A stretch of 64,000 nucleotides of DNA from Gammaproteobacteria bacterium (GCA_020051155.1 JAGVJK010000018.1:62001-126000); one strand, 5' to 3'; counted from the first letter of the stretch, positions 49,374 through 59,451 are shown. Numbers and translations are program-made. Notes: a model not told the origin generated them from the sequence alone.

Positions 49374-49517
49374 ATTGATGGTGCCGTTCCTTACTAATCA
49401 TTTATATATTCAAAGGGCTATATACAAAAATGCGCTGTAGTCGCTGTATAGCGTCCAAAAAAGACCTGCGAGAGTATATCGATTCTTCGCTAAGAGTTCA
49501 ATGTTTATAGCGCTTTT

Positions 49518-49859
49518 CTAAGACACCATGTTGTAATTCAAGTTATACATGATCCACAACGTACCAAACACTAAAATCAAAACAATCAGAACAATAAATA
49601 TAAACGGCATTAAATTCCAACGTGCCTCGCTGTTGCTCGCGCTCATTCGCAAGAAAAAATACATTTGTGCTATTAACTGCAATACCGCAAACACAGTCAA
49701 TGCAATATAAATAGCTGCAGTTGGCAAGGAATGATCCGTGACGACCCAAAATGCTAAGAAAGTGAATATTAAGGACAATACTAAACCTGTTACATAGGAT
49801 TTAACGGTTTTTTTGCCAGTGCCGTATTGCGTTGCTACTACATCATGATCGCTAGACAT
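49518..49859 (-). CDS. cyoD: Cytochrome bo3 quinol oxidase subunit IV
   Basis: 113 aa, three membrane helices (YVTGLVLSLIFTFLAFWVVT; AIYIALTVFAVLQLIAQMYF; FIVLIVLILVFGTLWIMYNL). Small assembly/stability subunit of the oxidase. It starts 1 bp after cyoC. No cyoE (heme O synthase) follows; the next gene is atpI after 144 bp. Confidence 0.93.
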   Translation of the reverse strand: MSSDHDVVATQYGTGKKTVKSYVTGLVLSLIFTFLAFWVVTDHSLPTAAIYIALTVFAVLQLIAQMYFFLRMSASNSEARWNLMPFIFIVLIVLILVFGTLWIMYNLNYNMVS

Positions 49860-49860
49860 A

Positions 49861-50469
49861 TTAGATTGCCCCCATTAAATAAACGATGGTGAAGAGAAAA
49901 ATCCAGACGATGTCTAGAAAGTGCCAAAATAGGCCTAAGTAGGTTAAGCGGCGGCTCATAACAGGATTAACCTTATATTTTGCCACTTGAAACATCATGA
50001 TCGCCATCCACACTAAGCCCATGCTGACGTGTAGACCGTGGGTACCCACCAAGCTGAAGAAGGACGTCATCGCTGCACTGCTATGCCAGCTGTGACCTTC
50101 CATATACAACTTAACAAACTCATTGACCTCCATCACCACGAAGGATAAGCCGAATAAAAAGGTAATCATCAACCAACCCAGCACTTGTTGACGGTTCGAT
50201 CGATACATGCTGATCATGGCCAACCCGTAGGTAAAGCTGCTCGCTAACAAAAACATAGTTTCTAGCAAAACGTAGGGTAAGCTAAATAATTCTTTTAGCG
50301 CGGGCCCGCCAAAAGTATTGTTGTGTAACACTGCATAACCCGCAAACAAGGTCGCAAACAAGAGGCAATCACTTAAGATGTAAATCCAAAATCCAAAAAC
50401 ATCCACGGCATCCATGTTGTGGTGATGGGAATGTTCACCGTGACCAAGAGTTGTTGATGCGTCTGCCAT
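49861..50469 (-). CDS. cyoC: Cytochrome bo3 quinol oxidase subunit III
   Basis: 202 aa with five membrane helices (DVFGFWIYILSDCLLFATLF and FSLVGTHGLHVSMGLVWMAI among them). The SLVGTHGLHV motif is typical of heme-copper oxidase subunit III. The N-terminus is His-rich (LGHGEHSHHHNM). It follows cyoB after 52 bp. Confidence 0.95.
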   Translation of the reverse strand: MADASTTLGHGEHSHHHNMDAVDVFGFWIYILSDCLLFATLFAGYAVLHNNTFGGPALKELFSLPYVLLETMFLLASSFTYGLAMISMYRSNRQQVLGWLMITFLFGLSFVVMEVNEFVKLYMEGHSWHSSAAMTSFFSLVGTHGLHVSMGLVWMAIMMFQVAKYKVNPVMSRRLTYLGLFWHFLDIVWIFLFTIVYLMGAI

Positions 50470-50521
50470 AATTTCTACCTTACATTCTATACGTTAGACT
50501 CTAAAAAATTGTTAGCCTGAT

Positions 50522-52501
50522 TTAAGCTTGTGTTTCCACTCGCGCTACTTCAGCCGCCTTCACATAATAATCTGTGTGGAAATTGAAGGAGCGTGCGATC
50601 CAGGTCACCGCCATACCCAGCAATCCCACAGAAATCATCAAAGGGCTATGCCAAATCATGCCAAAACCAAAGACGCCACTAAACATTGCAATGATAAAAC
50701 CCGTTCCTGTGTTTTTGGGCATGTGAATATCTTGGTAAATTGGTGTCTGTGTCACAGGGCCTTCTTGCGCTCGTTTTTCCTTCATATCCCAAAAGGCATC
50801 TCGTGTGCTCACTTCAGGCGTAAAAGCAAAGTTATAAAATGGTGCAGGGGAGGGAATCGACCACTCTAAGGTTCGACCATCCCATGGATCGCCCGTTACA
50901 TCACGATAAGCTTTGCGATTTTTAATACTCACTAACACTTGAGCGATTTGGAAAGCAACGCCCAGGGCAACAAAGCAAGTACCAATCGCCGCCACGATCA
51001 AGAAGGGATGCCAACCTGTCTCCGCACTGTAATGGTACAAGCGACGAGTCATTCCCATTAAACCTAATGCGTACAGAGGAATAAACGCTAAATAGAAGCC
51101 AATGATCCAACACCAGAAAGCACACTTTCCTAAGGTTTCATTGAGTTTGAATCCAAATATTTTAGGGAACCAGTACGTCACACCCGCAAAGTAGCCAAAC
51201 ACCACACCACCAATAATGACATTGTGGAAATGCGCCACTAAAAATACGCTATTGTGCACCTGGAAATCCACCGCTGGCACGGACATTAAAACCCCGGTCA
51301 TGCCACCAATAGCAAAGGTGCTAATAAAACCGGTGGTCCATAGCATAGGAACGGAGAAAGTGATTTTGCCGCGATACATCGTAAAGAGCCAGTTGAAAAT
51401 TTTAACCCCAGTAGGTACTGCAATAATCATGGTCGCGATACCGAAGAAGGCATTCACATTGGCACCTGCACCCATGGTGAAGAAGTGATGCAGCCAAACG
51501 ATAAAGCTTAAAAAGGTAATCGCGATTGTCGCCCACACCATACTGGGATAACCGAATAAAGGCTTCTTACTAAAAGTCGCCACCACTTCTGAGAAAATAC
51601 CAAAGGCGGGTAAAATAAGGATATAAACCTCCGGATGTCCCCATGCCCAAATCAAATTGACATACATCATGGCATTACCGCCATAAGAAGCTGTAAAGAA
51701 ATGCATATCAAAGAAGCGATCGAGGAACAGCATACCTAAGGTTACCGTTAGAACGGGGAACGCTAGAATAACGAGAACCATTGCGCACAGCGCCGTCCAA
51801 GTAAATACTGGCATTTTCATCAAGGTCATACCAGGGCAACGCATTTTCAAAATGGTAGTAGTGAAGTTAATCCCAGACAGTAAACTACCAATCCCCGAAA
51901 TCTGCAGAGCCCAGATATAATAATCCACCCCCACATCCGGACTATAGGCTAAACCCGACAATGGCGGATAGGCCAACCAACCGGTTGCAGCAAATTTACC
52001 AATGACCAAGGAAAGATTCACTAACACTGCACCAACCACGGTGAGCCATAAGCTTAAGGAGTTTAAATAAGGAAACGCTACGTCGCGCGCACCAATTTGC
52101 AAAGGCACGGCTAAATTTAACAAACCAAACATCAACGGCATCGCCATGAAGAAAATCATGATCACACCATGAGCCGTAAAAATTTGATCGTAATGTTCAG
52201 GCGGTAAATAGCCATAAGAGTGCCCCACAGCAATCGCCTGTTGCGCTCGCATCATCACCGCGTCACTAAAGCCTCGCAACAACATGACAAAGGCAAGAAT
52301 GATGTACATGATGCCAATTTTTTTGTGATCGATGGTAGTGAGCCATTCCGTCCAAAGATATTTCCATTTGCCTAAGTAAGTAATCGTGCCGAGAACCGCC
52401 AAAACCGCCAGCGCCATAAATGCACCCGCGCCCATAATGATAGGCACGTGAAAAGGGATAGCATCCAGCGTTAAATTTCCGAATATAAATTTCTCAAGCA
52501 T
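50522..52501 (-). CDS. cyoB: Cytochrome bo3 quinol oxidase subunit I
   Basis: 659 aa, about 15 membrane helices. It carries the low-spin heme b and the heme o3/CuB site that reduces O2 to water and pumps protons. CuB ligands are in [14 protein letters not shown] and [11 protein letters not shown]. Heme His ligands are in [15 protein letters not shown] and [13 protein letters not shown]. Close to E. coli CyoB (663 aa). Confidence 0.96.
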   Translation of the reverse strand: MLEKFIFGNLTLDAIPFHVPIIMGAGAFMALAVLAVLGTITYLGKWKYLWTEWLTTIDHKKIGIMYIILAFVMLLRGFSDAVMMRAQQAIAVGHSYGYLPPEHYDQIFTAHGVIMIFFMAMPLMFGLLNLAVPLQIGARDVAFPYLNSLSLWLTVVGAVLVNLSLVIGKFAATGWLAYPPLSGLAYSPDVGVDYYIWALQISGIGSLLSGINFTTTILKMRCPGMTLMKMPVFTWTALCAMVLVILAFPVLTVTLGMLFLDRFFDMHFFTASYGGNAMMYVNLIWAWGHPEVYILILPAFGIFSEVVATFSKKPLFGYPSMVWATIAITFLSFIVWLHHFFTMGAGANVNAFFGIATMIIAVPTGVKIFNWLFTMYRGKITFSVPMLWTTGFISTFAIGGMTGVLMSVPAVDFQVHNSVFLVAHFHNVIIGGVVFGYFAGVTYWFPKIFGFKLNETLGKCAFWCWIIGFYLAFIPLYALGLMGMTRRLYHYSAETGWHPFLIVAAIGTCFVALGVAFQIAQVLVSIKNRKAYRDVTGDPWDGRTLEWSIPSPAPFYNFAFTPEVSTRDAFWDMKEKRAQEGPVTQTPIYQDIHMPKNTGTGFIIAMFSGVFGFGMIWHSPLMISVGLLGMAVTWIARSFNFHTDYYVKAAEVARVETQA

Positions 52502-52503
52502 GG

Positions 52504-53436
52504 TTATCTTTCCTCATTAGCAGTTGCTGCCGTAGTATCTTTCACAGTATCTTTAGTTTGAGATGTGTCTTTCTCGCCGAGATCTTCCATCCCTGGCTGC
52601 ATGTATTTCATCATTACCTTGTCAAATAATCCGTCCGCTACGGCAGAATAACTTTGGACCGGCCCTTCTTCGGTAGGTTTCGCCAAGGTTTTATAGGCTT
52701 GTATGGTCAATGGCTTAGAGGTTTTCTTCACGCTCGCGACCCATTTATCAAAATCTTCTTGGGAGCTAGCTCTAGCGATAAAGTTCATTCCAGCAAAACC
52801 ATCACCACTAAAATTAGCGGACATACCACGATAATCGCCCAGCGTGTTGGCAATTAAATTTAACTCCGTTCCCATACCTGGCATTGCGTAGATTTGTCCA
52901 CCTAATTGTGGAATTTGAAAGGAGTTCATCGGCGCATCTGCCGTAATCAGGAATCTGACAGGCACATCCACCGGCATTTGTAAGAAATTGACCGATGCAA
53001 TTTTTTGTTCGGGATAAATAAACAACCATTGCCAGTTAAGCGCGATTACTTGAACCGTTATTGGCTTGCCAGTATCTTTTAATGGTCGGTGTGGATCTAA
53101 CGAGTGGGACGTAAACCATGTCATCACCGCTAAAATACCGACGATGATACAGGGGATAGTCCACCAAATGGTTTCTAATAAGGTGCTATGCGCCCATTCC
53201 GGTGCATACTTTGCGTTTATATTACCTGAACGAAACGCCCATACGACGAAAACTGAGAGAAGAATAACTGGGATAACAACTAACAACATCAAGCCCACGG
53301 CATCAAGCAATAAACTCTTTTGCGCTGCGGCAACCATTCCCTTGGGATTCAGCATGACCATGTCACACCCGCTCAGCAACAGCGTTAGACCGAGCAACAG
53401 CACATTACGCCATTGAATCATACCTTTATTACTCAT
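52504..53436 (-). CDS. cyoA: Cytochrome bo3 quinol oxidase subunit II
   Basis: 310 aa. Lipoprotein signal with lipobox LLSGC ([15 protein letters not shown]), two membrane helices, then a periplasmic cupredoxin domain ([35 protein letters not shown]). The CuA ligands of cytochrome c oxidases are absent, as expected for a quinol oxidase. First gene of cyoABCD, 2 bp before cyoB, with GAGGGG upstream. The C-terminus has a Thr/Asp/Lys-rich tail. Confidence 0.95.
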   Translation of the reverse strand: MSNKGMIQWRNVLLLGLTLLLSGCDMVMLNPKGMVAAAQKSLLLDAVGLMLLVVIPVILLSVFVVWAFRSGNINAKYAPEWAHSTLLETIWWTIPCIIVGILAVMTWFTSHSLDPHRPLKDTGKPITVQVIALNWQWLFIYPEQKIASVNFLQMPVDVPVRFLITADAPMNSFQIPQLGGQIYAMPGMGTELNLIANTLGDYRGMSANFSGDGFAGMNFIARASSQEDFDKWVASVKKTSKPLTIQAYKTLAKPTEEGPVQSYSAVADGLFDKVMMKYMQPGMEDLGEKDTSQTKDTVKDTTAATANEER

Positions 53437-53701
53437 TCGTCACCCCTCGCCACTTGAATTCTTAGGCTATTATCAACCAAAGCATCTTAATTCATAAGAA
53501 CACCGGGTTAGGTTCTTTCGGCCAGAACTCGCCTAATAAATGCGGTGTACGATACCACAAATATTTTTATTATCAATGTGTTTGAGAAAATTCTTCTCAC
53601 CCTCTACAAAATCGATAAAAATTTAATTAGTTTGTTTATAAATTGCTAGGCTTTTCTAAAAAAAAATGATATATTTTGTACATAATTATAAAGAAAGAGT
53701 C

Positions 53702-53715
53702 TATACCGCTCGTAC
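53702..53715. repeat. Solo end of the TATACCGCTCG element
   Basis: TATACCGCTCGTAC, identical to the left end of the element at 4202. The rest of the element is missing. It lies in the 363-bp gap between the divergent cyoA and 541-aa genes. That gap also holds an A/T-rich promoter-like region (53620-53695) but no gene. Confidence 0.6.
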
Positions 53716-53799
53716 TTCCCAAATAGATGATCCGTGTTATGCAACTCTTTCGTTTACAGAGAAATACTGATATGAATTGCTTATTTGAGGTTATTTATT

Positions 53800-55425
53800 A
53801 TGGCAGGCGAACAACACCACTCAAAGTCCCCGAAAACAACTGACTCGAAATCCAGAAGAAATAAGTGGCCAACTCTATTCAATAGTAAAAAAAACACGCC
53901 ACCTTCTCCTCCGCTTTCTTCCACACCCTCTAGCAGCAATTCACCCCTAAAGATGTCTGCTAGTGAAGCATCCTCACTAAAGATTCTAGAAAATAATCTG
54001 CTGGAGGCCATGGCTCTTAAAAAACAATTGGTTCAGACCATAGAACAAGATATTGCTCATTTTAATGAAAGAACCAATAGTTATTTTCATCAGCTCATTA
54101 AAAGCACAAGGAGCGAAGGCGCCTTACAGCAGAGTGCCGATCTCGTCCATAATCACTTTCATTCCGGCGCGCCTTCGCGACATATTCTCAGCGAGAAAGA
54201 CGCCAAGGTCATTGTGCGACAAGCCCTGGATCTGATCATGGCCATTTATACGTTAAAGCGTAGTAACCTTCTTAAAACTTTATTTGATACTCAACTTGCA
54301 CCCTACTCTGATGCTTATGAAGAGCATTGCAAAGACTTTATGAGGCATTTTGCTAAACACTCTGGCAGTGATGAATTAGCGCCCTTCACCTTGTATGGCA
54401 TGAAACAAGCGTTGCCAAGCCATTTCTTGCAACTATTAGAAGCCAACCCCGCATTTGATGATTTGTTAATGCGCATTGTAGAATGTGACGCCATGGTGGA
54501 ACGTTGGCGTGCTAAAGCTAGTTACATCATGCCGTCCATCCCTCATGAACTATTATCCCTCATAGCCAATCGACCTTACGTTAGCCTAGAAAAATTTGTT
54601 ATTGAATGGCTAGTACATCTTGATTCTAACTTTGATGTTGAAAACCAAGAGGCCATTGAAAGATGGGTATCAATGATAAGGGGGAATCTATCTAAGGATA
54701 TGAATACACAGGAACTCTCTATCGTGGAGTCTCTTAGCCAACTAGAGACACAGACCTTAGAAACCTTAGAGCCTCAAAAAAAGCAATTGCTTCATGCCGC
54801 AGCTCAGCACCTCGGAAAGCCAGCTCCCATGACCATTACCCAAGTTCGCGAACTTGAGGGGCAACTCAGGCCCTACACTCAAGGGATTCTGCGCGATACC
54901 ATAAAAGCCATTTACCCCACATCTGATGACGATCATGAAAACAAAGTAACACTCTATGCTTATGTTTCACAGTCTGACTACGGTCCTGCAGCCTGGGAGG
55001 CTTTTCATGCATTGTCACTACAGCTTGAATCATTAGAAGGCCTTACTGAGCTCAAAAAGCATTTACGCGTTACCCTAGACTTGATGATGCTTCATGTCTT
55101 TCCTCTTTTTAGTGAATTGCAAAAGAAACTCGAAGACGCTTGCGACCCTTTAAAACAAGAAATGGCGGCTCTGAAAAAAGATGTCTCTCTACTGCGCCCA
55201 GAAGAAAACCTCTTTTTAAGTTTAGAGCTGGTACATAGCTTGGGTCACGGTCTTGATTTCGTTGGCGCGCTGAAATCCCTACGCCCATCAGCTTCACCGA
55301 TTCTCCCGACCCCCAGCTCGTCTACGTCTGTTCCTGCTATACCCGCGCTCGATCTTACCCCGACTCAGCAGCAGCCGTCACCGACCTCTATCCGTTTAAA
55401 CGCTCCCCGAGGAGGACGTGGCTAA
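53800..55425 (+). CDS. Hypothetical helical protein with disordered Ser/Pro-rich ends; candidate effector
   Basis: 541 aa from ATG 53800 (TGAGG 9 bp upstream; a TTG at 53785 is less likely). Family not recognised. Residues 1-55 are basic then Pro/Ser-rich (TPPSPPLSSTPSSSNSP). The middle, about 60-485, is Leu/Glu/Lys-rich and predicted helical. The last 50 residues are again Pro/Ser/Thr-rich and end RGGRG. No signal peptide or membrane helix. The disordered-linker style resembles the 278-aa, vWA and U-box proteins in this window. Located in the DNA inserted between parB and atpI. Confidence 0.7.
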   Translation: MAGEQHHSKSPKTTDSKSRRNKWPTLFNSKKNTPPSPPLSSTPSSSNSPLKMSASEASSLKILENNLLEAMALKKQLVQTIEQDIAHFNERTNSYFHQLIKSTRSEGALQQSADLVHNHFHSGAPSRHILSEKDAKVIVRQALDLIMAIYTLKRSNLLKTLFDTQLAPYSDAYEEHCKDFMRHFAKHSGSDELAPFTLYGMKQALPSHFLQLLEANPAFDDLLMRIVECDAMVERWRAKASYIMPSIPHELLSLIANRPYVSLEKFVIEWLVHLDSNFDVENQEAIERWVSMIRGNLSKDMNTQELSIVESLSQLETQTLETLEPQKKQLLHAAAQHLGKPAPMTITQVRELEGQLRPYTQGILRDTIKAIYPTSDDDHENKVTLYAYVSQSDYGPAAWEAFHALSLQLESLEGLTELKKHLRVTLDLMMLHVFPLFSELQKKLEDACDPLKQEMAALKKDVSLLRPEENLFLSLELVHSLGHGLDFVGALKSLRPSASPILPTPSSSTSVPAIPALDLTPTQQQPSPTSIRLNAPRGGRG

Positions 55426-55500
55426 AACACTTAAGAACAGGTGCATCATGGGGTAGGGCGTCAAGCTCCGCTCAATGCAAAAAACCCGCCTGCCGAACTT

Positions 55501-55543
55501 ACTGTTGTAAAATCTAACAGCATCTGTTATATTTTACAACAGT
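55501..55543. promoter_or_regulatory. 43-bp palindrome upstream of ATPase A3
   Basis: Near-perfect palindrome: ACTGTTGTAAAAT, TAACAG, central CAT, CTGTTA, ATTTTACAACAGT. Its right edge is 22 bp from the A3 start codon. Likely an operator, or a recognition site for the ATPase itself. Confidence 0.65.
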
Positions 55544-55565
55544 AGCTCTTTTAGGTTTCAAATCA

Positions 55566-56837
55566 ATGTATTATCTGCGTACTATTACACAAGCTATTCG
55601 CCAAGCCTTGCAAGATACCCCGGCAATCTATCTCAACGGTCCTCGACAAGCCGGAAAGAGCACCTTGATGGAGCACATTGGGCAAACATTGAATGCCCAG
55701 TATTACACCTTAGACGATATCAGTGTCTTATCTGCCGCTCTCTCTGATCCACAAGCCTTTTTGTCTAATTTAACCCGGCCCGTTATTTTAGATGAAATAC
55801 AATTAGCCCCAGAATTATTTCGAGCTTTAAAAATAAAAATCGATGAGTTACGTAAAGTCGCAGGAGCGAAGGCTAATGGATCTTTTTTACTAACAGGCTC
55901 CGCCAATGTCTTAGCTTTGCCTGATTTATCCGACGCTCTGGTAGGTAGGATGCAAGTCTTCACCCTGTATCCTCTCTCTGCCGGAGAAACGCTAGGTCTT
56001 GCTGAAGGATTTATTCCTTGTTTATTTGATAAAACCTATCACCCACCAGCCATGACCTTTGATGATGCTGCATTAAATTCTGTTTTCTTTAACGCAACCT
56101 ATCCACAATTAGTCAATGAATCCATCTCTAACACCAACAAATGGTTTGAAAGTTACGTCACAACGCTTTTACAAAGAGATGTGCGCGCATTAGCTGAAAT
56201 AGAAAAAGTCGCTTTATTACCAGCCATGCTAAAAATCATTGCCTCTCGAGCCGGCGGCTTAGTCAATGACGCATCCTTAGCCCGCGATGTGGGGGTTAAT
56301 GCCATGACCTATCGGCGTTATCGCAGTTTATTAGAAGCGGTTTTTTTATTATTAGTCATTCCGCCTTGGTATCGAAATATAGGTAAGCGTTTTGTGAAAG
56401 CTCCCAAATTATTTATGACGGATACCAATCTGCTGTGTTATTTGTTAGGCGTTCAAGCAACGGATATCCATCAATTTGATGAAAATCTGCGTGGCAAAAT
56501 TATTGAAAATTTTGTCGCTGTGGAATTATCTAAACAACTCAGCGCACTTTCCCTCGGTACTCTTTACCATTTTCGAACACAAGATGATAAGGAAATTGAT
56601 TTCATCATTGAAAAACGAGATGGCTCTCTACTCGCCATTGAGGTCAAAGCTAAAAAATCCATTAAGAGCACGGATTTTGATACCATCAAACTCCTCAAAG
56701 AGTCTACAGGCGAAGACTTTACAAAAGGTGTCATCTTGTACCTGGGTCATCAATCCATCTGCTTTGGGCCAGACTTATACGCATTACCTCTACAGTCTCT
56801 TTGGACACTGGGTGCGAAAAATTTAGTTGATATTTAG
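55566..56837 (+). CDS. DUF4143-type AAA ATPase (copy A3)
   Basis: 423 aa. Walker A GPRQAGKST (about residues 25-33), Walker B VILDEIQLAPEL, sensor FLLTGSANVLAL, winged-helix part DASLARDVGVNAMTYRRYRS, and a C-terminal KEIDFIIEKRDGSLLAIEVK with PD-(D/E)xK-like residues. It is closer to A2 than to A4 by motif spelling. Single gene preceded by a 43-bp palindrome. Function unknown. AGGT is the only weak RBS before ATG 55566. Confidence 0.85.
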   Translation: MYYLRTITQAIRQALQDTPAIYLNGPRQAGKSTLMEHIGQTLNAQYYTLDDISVLSAALSDPQAFLSNLTRPVILDEIQLAPELFRALKIKIDELRKVAGAKANGSFLLTGSANVLALPDLSDALVGRMQVFTLYPLSAGETLGLAEGFIPCLFDKTYHPPAMTFDDAALNSVFFNATYPQLVNESISNTNKWFESYVTTLLQRDVRALAEIEKVALLPAMLKIIASRAGGLVNDASLARDVGVNAMTYRRYRSLLEAVFLLLVIPPWYRNIGKRFVKAPKLFMTDTNLLCYLLGVQATDIHQFDENLRGKIIENFVAVELSKQLSALSLGTLYHFRTQDDKEIDFIIEKRDGSLLAIEVKAKKSIKSTDFDTIKLLKESTGEDFTKGVILYLGHQSICFGPDLYALPLQSLWTLGAKNLVDI

Positions 56838-56995
56838 AGAAATGTAACTCTCAGATTTTATAGGGATTAATCTTCGGTAATAGCAACATCGCCAATTTTT
56901 GATGTTTTTTTGTTTACTATTGAATATCTTTTGATACAATGACAGCCTTTAGCTTGCACTATTTGTAAACACTCATGTTAGCTAGGGAGGTTTTT

Positions 56996-57343
56996 ATGAC
57001 ATTTTTTTCCACCGCCGCTACATTAAGCAAACCTAAGGGGTTTGAGAATTTTCTTAAGGATGAACTTTTCCTTATTTTCACCAATCAAAGCGGGTTTTCA
57101 GAAAAAACCTATGTCGATATGCTAGACGAAATTTTCCGAGAAAATCCTGCTGCTCTCGATATTCCTGAAGACAAACGCTCGAGCTTTATTGAGGAAATGA
57201 CGACCGCGCTTATGGACAAGACTGCGGGAGCATTAACTCAAAGGATCGACAGTTGTTTGAAAAGCTTTGCCTCGACACTTGATGCTGATGATAGTGCAAA
57301 GAGTTCCACAGCCGGTAGTAGCAGGCAACGATTGCAACGTTGA
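56996..57343 (+). CDS. Small hypothetical protein
   Basis: 115 aa, not recognised. Acidic and helical in the middle (TYVDMLDEIFRENPAALDIP), with a Ser-rich, basic C-terminal tail (SSTAGSSRQRLQR). No signal peptide. ATG 56996 is chosen because AGGGAGG sits 5 bp upstream. Short cytoplasmic or exported protein; a role as a small effector is possible but unsupported. Confidence 0.6.
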   Translation: MTFFSTAATLSKPKGFENFLKDELFLIFTNQSGFSEKTYVDMLDEIFRENPAALDIPEDKRSSFIEEMTTALMDKTAGALTQRIDSCLKSFASTLDADDSAKSSTAGSSRQRLQR

Positions 57344-57413
57344 TACTTGCGAAAATTAGATGAATTCGACATTTCTTGAAGTGGAATAGGTATAAACAAA
57401 AAGTGAGGTTTTT

Positions 57414-57875
57414 ATGATAAAGAAAGTAATTTACATGATGAGTTTTGTTCTGTTTCTATTTCTTTTAACGTCCTGCGGTTATCAATCTACTCCGCCGTCA
57501 TATGCTCAACCATATATACACAAAACCATGGCCTTTTCAGAAGATTTTTATATTGAAGAGAAAAAAATTTGGGGCTCTAAAACTCAAATAACATTTAGTC
57601 CTTACTACAAGGGCTTTACGTTAAAAGATGCAACGGATCCCAAAGCCAAACTGTGGAAAAAAGATGAGTGGGGACAACAAAAACGTGTTATAGGAACCAT
57701 TAGCAAAGGAACGCTTTATAGAATGGATGATTATAAAGAGCCACAAAGTTTGAGCGATACAAACCCGTATGCAATCATTGTCATTTTAAATGGTCCAGCT
57801 AAAGGCATGAAAGGCAAAGTATATCCAGAAGCTCTTGGGTCTATCTTTCCCCAATATGCCCCTAGACATCAGTAA
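57414..57875 (+). CDS. Lipoprotein of unknown function
   Basis: 153 aa. Signal peptide and lipobox LLTSC (FVLFLFLLTSCGYQST). The mature part has basic and aromatic residues, and GPAKGMKGKVYPEALG near the C-terminus. Family not recognised. GAGG with a T-rich spacer precedes the ATG. Followed by a strong terminator. Confidence 0.75.
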   Translation: MIKKVIYMMSFVLFLFLLTSCGYQSTPPSYAQPYIHKTMAFSEDFYIEEKKIWGSKTQITFSPYYKGFTLKDATDPKAKLWKKDEWGQQKRVIGTISKGTLYRMDDYKEPQSLSDTNPYAIIVILNGPAKGMKGKVYPEALGSIFPQYAPRHQ

Positions 57876-57882
57876 CTTTTAC

Positions 57883-57926
57883 TCAACGGAGATGTATGGT
57901 ATAGCATCTCCGTTGAACGCAATTTT
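57883..57926 (+). terminator. Rho-independent terminator of the lipoprotein gene
   Basis: 12-bp perfect stem TCAACGGAGATG/CATCTCCGTTGA with a 10-nt loop, then ACGCAATTTTT. It begins 7 bp after the stop codon. Confidence 0.75.
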
Positions 57927-57969
57927 TCAACTGACACTTATGCGATGCCTTAATCCATTCTAAAAAGCC

Positions 57970-59283
57970 TTATTGATCCCACACTAAACTTGGAAAACGT
58001 CCAACTAGATACAAAGGAATATTATAAAAATTTTCTGCGCATTCTAAGTTGAGTAGATTTGCTCGCGTGATGGCTTTCGGCGCGTATTTGTCAGCATACA
58101 CCCTCAAGCTCTTATGCTTTGTGCTGCCTCCCGCTTTTACTTCTAAGGGAAATACTTCATTTTGATAAGAGGTAATAAAATCCACTTCTGCAGTCCCCGA
58201 GCTAGTCCAATAGTAAAGATTGTGAGGTTGTTGTGTCATGAGTGTTTGCGCGACGAAGTTTTCTGTAAAACTGCCTTTAAATTCTGTAAATAGCTCATGG
58301 CCTCTAATTAATAAATCCGCTGTAATCCCAGTCATCGCACCTAACAAACCCACATCCAATAAAAAAACTTTAAAGGCTTGGTTCTCACAATAGCTACTTA
58401 GCGGTAATGATGGCTTAGTTATATTATAAGAACGATAAATAAGCCCCGCGTCCGTTAACCACTGTAGTGCAGACTCATATTCTCGACCGCGAGCACCGGC
58501 AGAAATCGCTGAAAAAATAAATTTTTTGTTTTCCTTTGCTAACTGCGAAGGTATTTTTTTCCAGATGTCAGAAATTTTTATTACGTCTGTGGATTTCGCA
58601 TGTTTAGCTACATCGAGTAGATACGCATCTAAAATATCTTGTTGAATCACGCGTGCTTGCTGATAGTCTTGGTGAGCAACATAATCAGCGACAACTTCCG
58701 GCATACCTCCAAGATAAAAATACCGTCGCAGCAAATCAAGCAGCTCATCGTGAATAGGCACTGGAACTTTTTCTGATGTTTTAATACTCTCTAAAAAAGC
58801 ACGCAAATCTTGGCGATTCAAGGCTGTTAAAAATTCAAAGAAACTTAATGGATACACATCCATAAAATGAACTTTACCTACAGGGAATCCTTTGGTGTTA
58901 GCTAACTTCACCCCCAACAAAGAGCCCGCAGCCACAATGTGATACTCTGGCGCTTCTTCATAAAAATATTTCAAACTATTTAACGCCTCGGGGCACTCTT
59001 GGATTTCATCAAAAATTAATAAGGTTTCTGTTGCATCAATAGGTTGATTAAAATATAAGCTTATTTGTCTGATGAGTGTTGTTGGATCTAATTTGCCAGC
59101 AAATAACTGAGACAACAGCGGATCCGCTTCAAAATTGAGATAAACCATCGAAGCATATTCATGCTTGGCAAAGTGTTTTAGCAAATAAGTTTTGCCCACC
59201 TGCCGCGCCCCTCTTAATACTAAAGGTTTACGCCGGCTGGAGGTTTTCCACTCATGAAGCTGTATTGCAATGTCACGTTCCAT
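57970..59283 (-). CDS. DUF4143-type AAA ATPase (copy A4, divergent)
   Basis: 437 aa from ATG 59283; an upstream frame exists but runs toward the repeat array. Walker A GARQVGKTY, Walker B LLIFDEIQECPEAL, sensor HIVAAGSLLG, C-terminal AEVDFITSYQNEVFPLEVKA with D...ExK residues. It differs from A1-A3 in having GARQ and AAGSLLG, so it belongs to another branch of the family. A four-unit 32-bp tandem array begins 40 bp upstream of the start. Convergent with the lipoprotein gene. Confidence 0.85.
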   Translation of the reverse strand: MERDIAIQLHEWKTSSRRKPLVLRGARQVGKTYLLKHFAKHEYASMVYLNFEADPLLSQLFAGKLDPTTLIRQISLYFNQPIDATETLLIFDEIQECPEALNSLKYFYEEAPEYHIVAAGSLLGVKLANTKGFPVGKVHFMDVYPLSFFEFLTALNRQDLRAFLESIKTSEKVPVPIHDELLDLLRRYFYLGGMPEVVADYVAHQDYQQARVIQQDILDAYLLDVAKHAKSTDVIKISDIWKKIPSQLAKENKKFIFSAISAGARGREYESALQWLTDAGLIYRSYNITKPSLPLSSYCENQAFKVFLLDVGLLGAMTGITADLLIRGHELFTEFKGSFTENFVAQTLMTQQPHNLYYWTSSGTAEVDFITSYQNEVFPLEVKAGGSTKHKSLRVYADKYAPKAITRANLLNLECAENFYNIPLYLVGRFPSLVWDQ

Positions 59284-59323
59284 AGTGCTGGAGTATAGTG
59301 AGGAAAAAGGGGCTTCACAAGAC

Positions 59324-59451
59324 ATTCCTTAGGAAAACGTGATCTTTTTCACATTATTCCTTGGAAAAACGTGATAATCTTCACATTATTCCTTCGAAAA
59401 ACGTGATCTTTCTCACATTATTCCTTGGAAAAACGTGGTCATGAGCCACTT
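59324..59451. repeat. 32-bp tandem repeat array, four units, upstream of ATPase A4
   Basis: Units begin at 59324, 59356, 59388 and 59420, an exact 32-bp period. The core is ATTCCTTGGAAAAACGTGAT followed by a variable 4-6 bases and TTCACATT. Each unit contains two small dyads (TTCC/GGAA and GTGA/TCAC). The fourth unit decays after ACGTGGT. The array lies between the ATPase A4 start and the parB stop codon (59456). No spacers, so not CRISPR. Confidence 0.9.

Noticed and set aside
52504..53436. Cytochrome c oxidase (CuA-type) subunit II
   Set aside because: The CuA Cys/His ligands are absent and the gene order and lipobox fit the quinol oxidase CyoA.
59324..59451. parS sites next to parB
   Set aside because: Only the ACGTGA core matches. 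The 16-bp TGTTTCACGTGAAACA palindrome is absent here and I did not see it elsewhere in the window; TGTTTCAC at about 30010 is a half site only.
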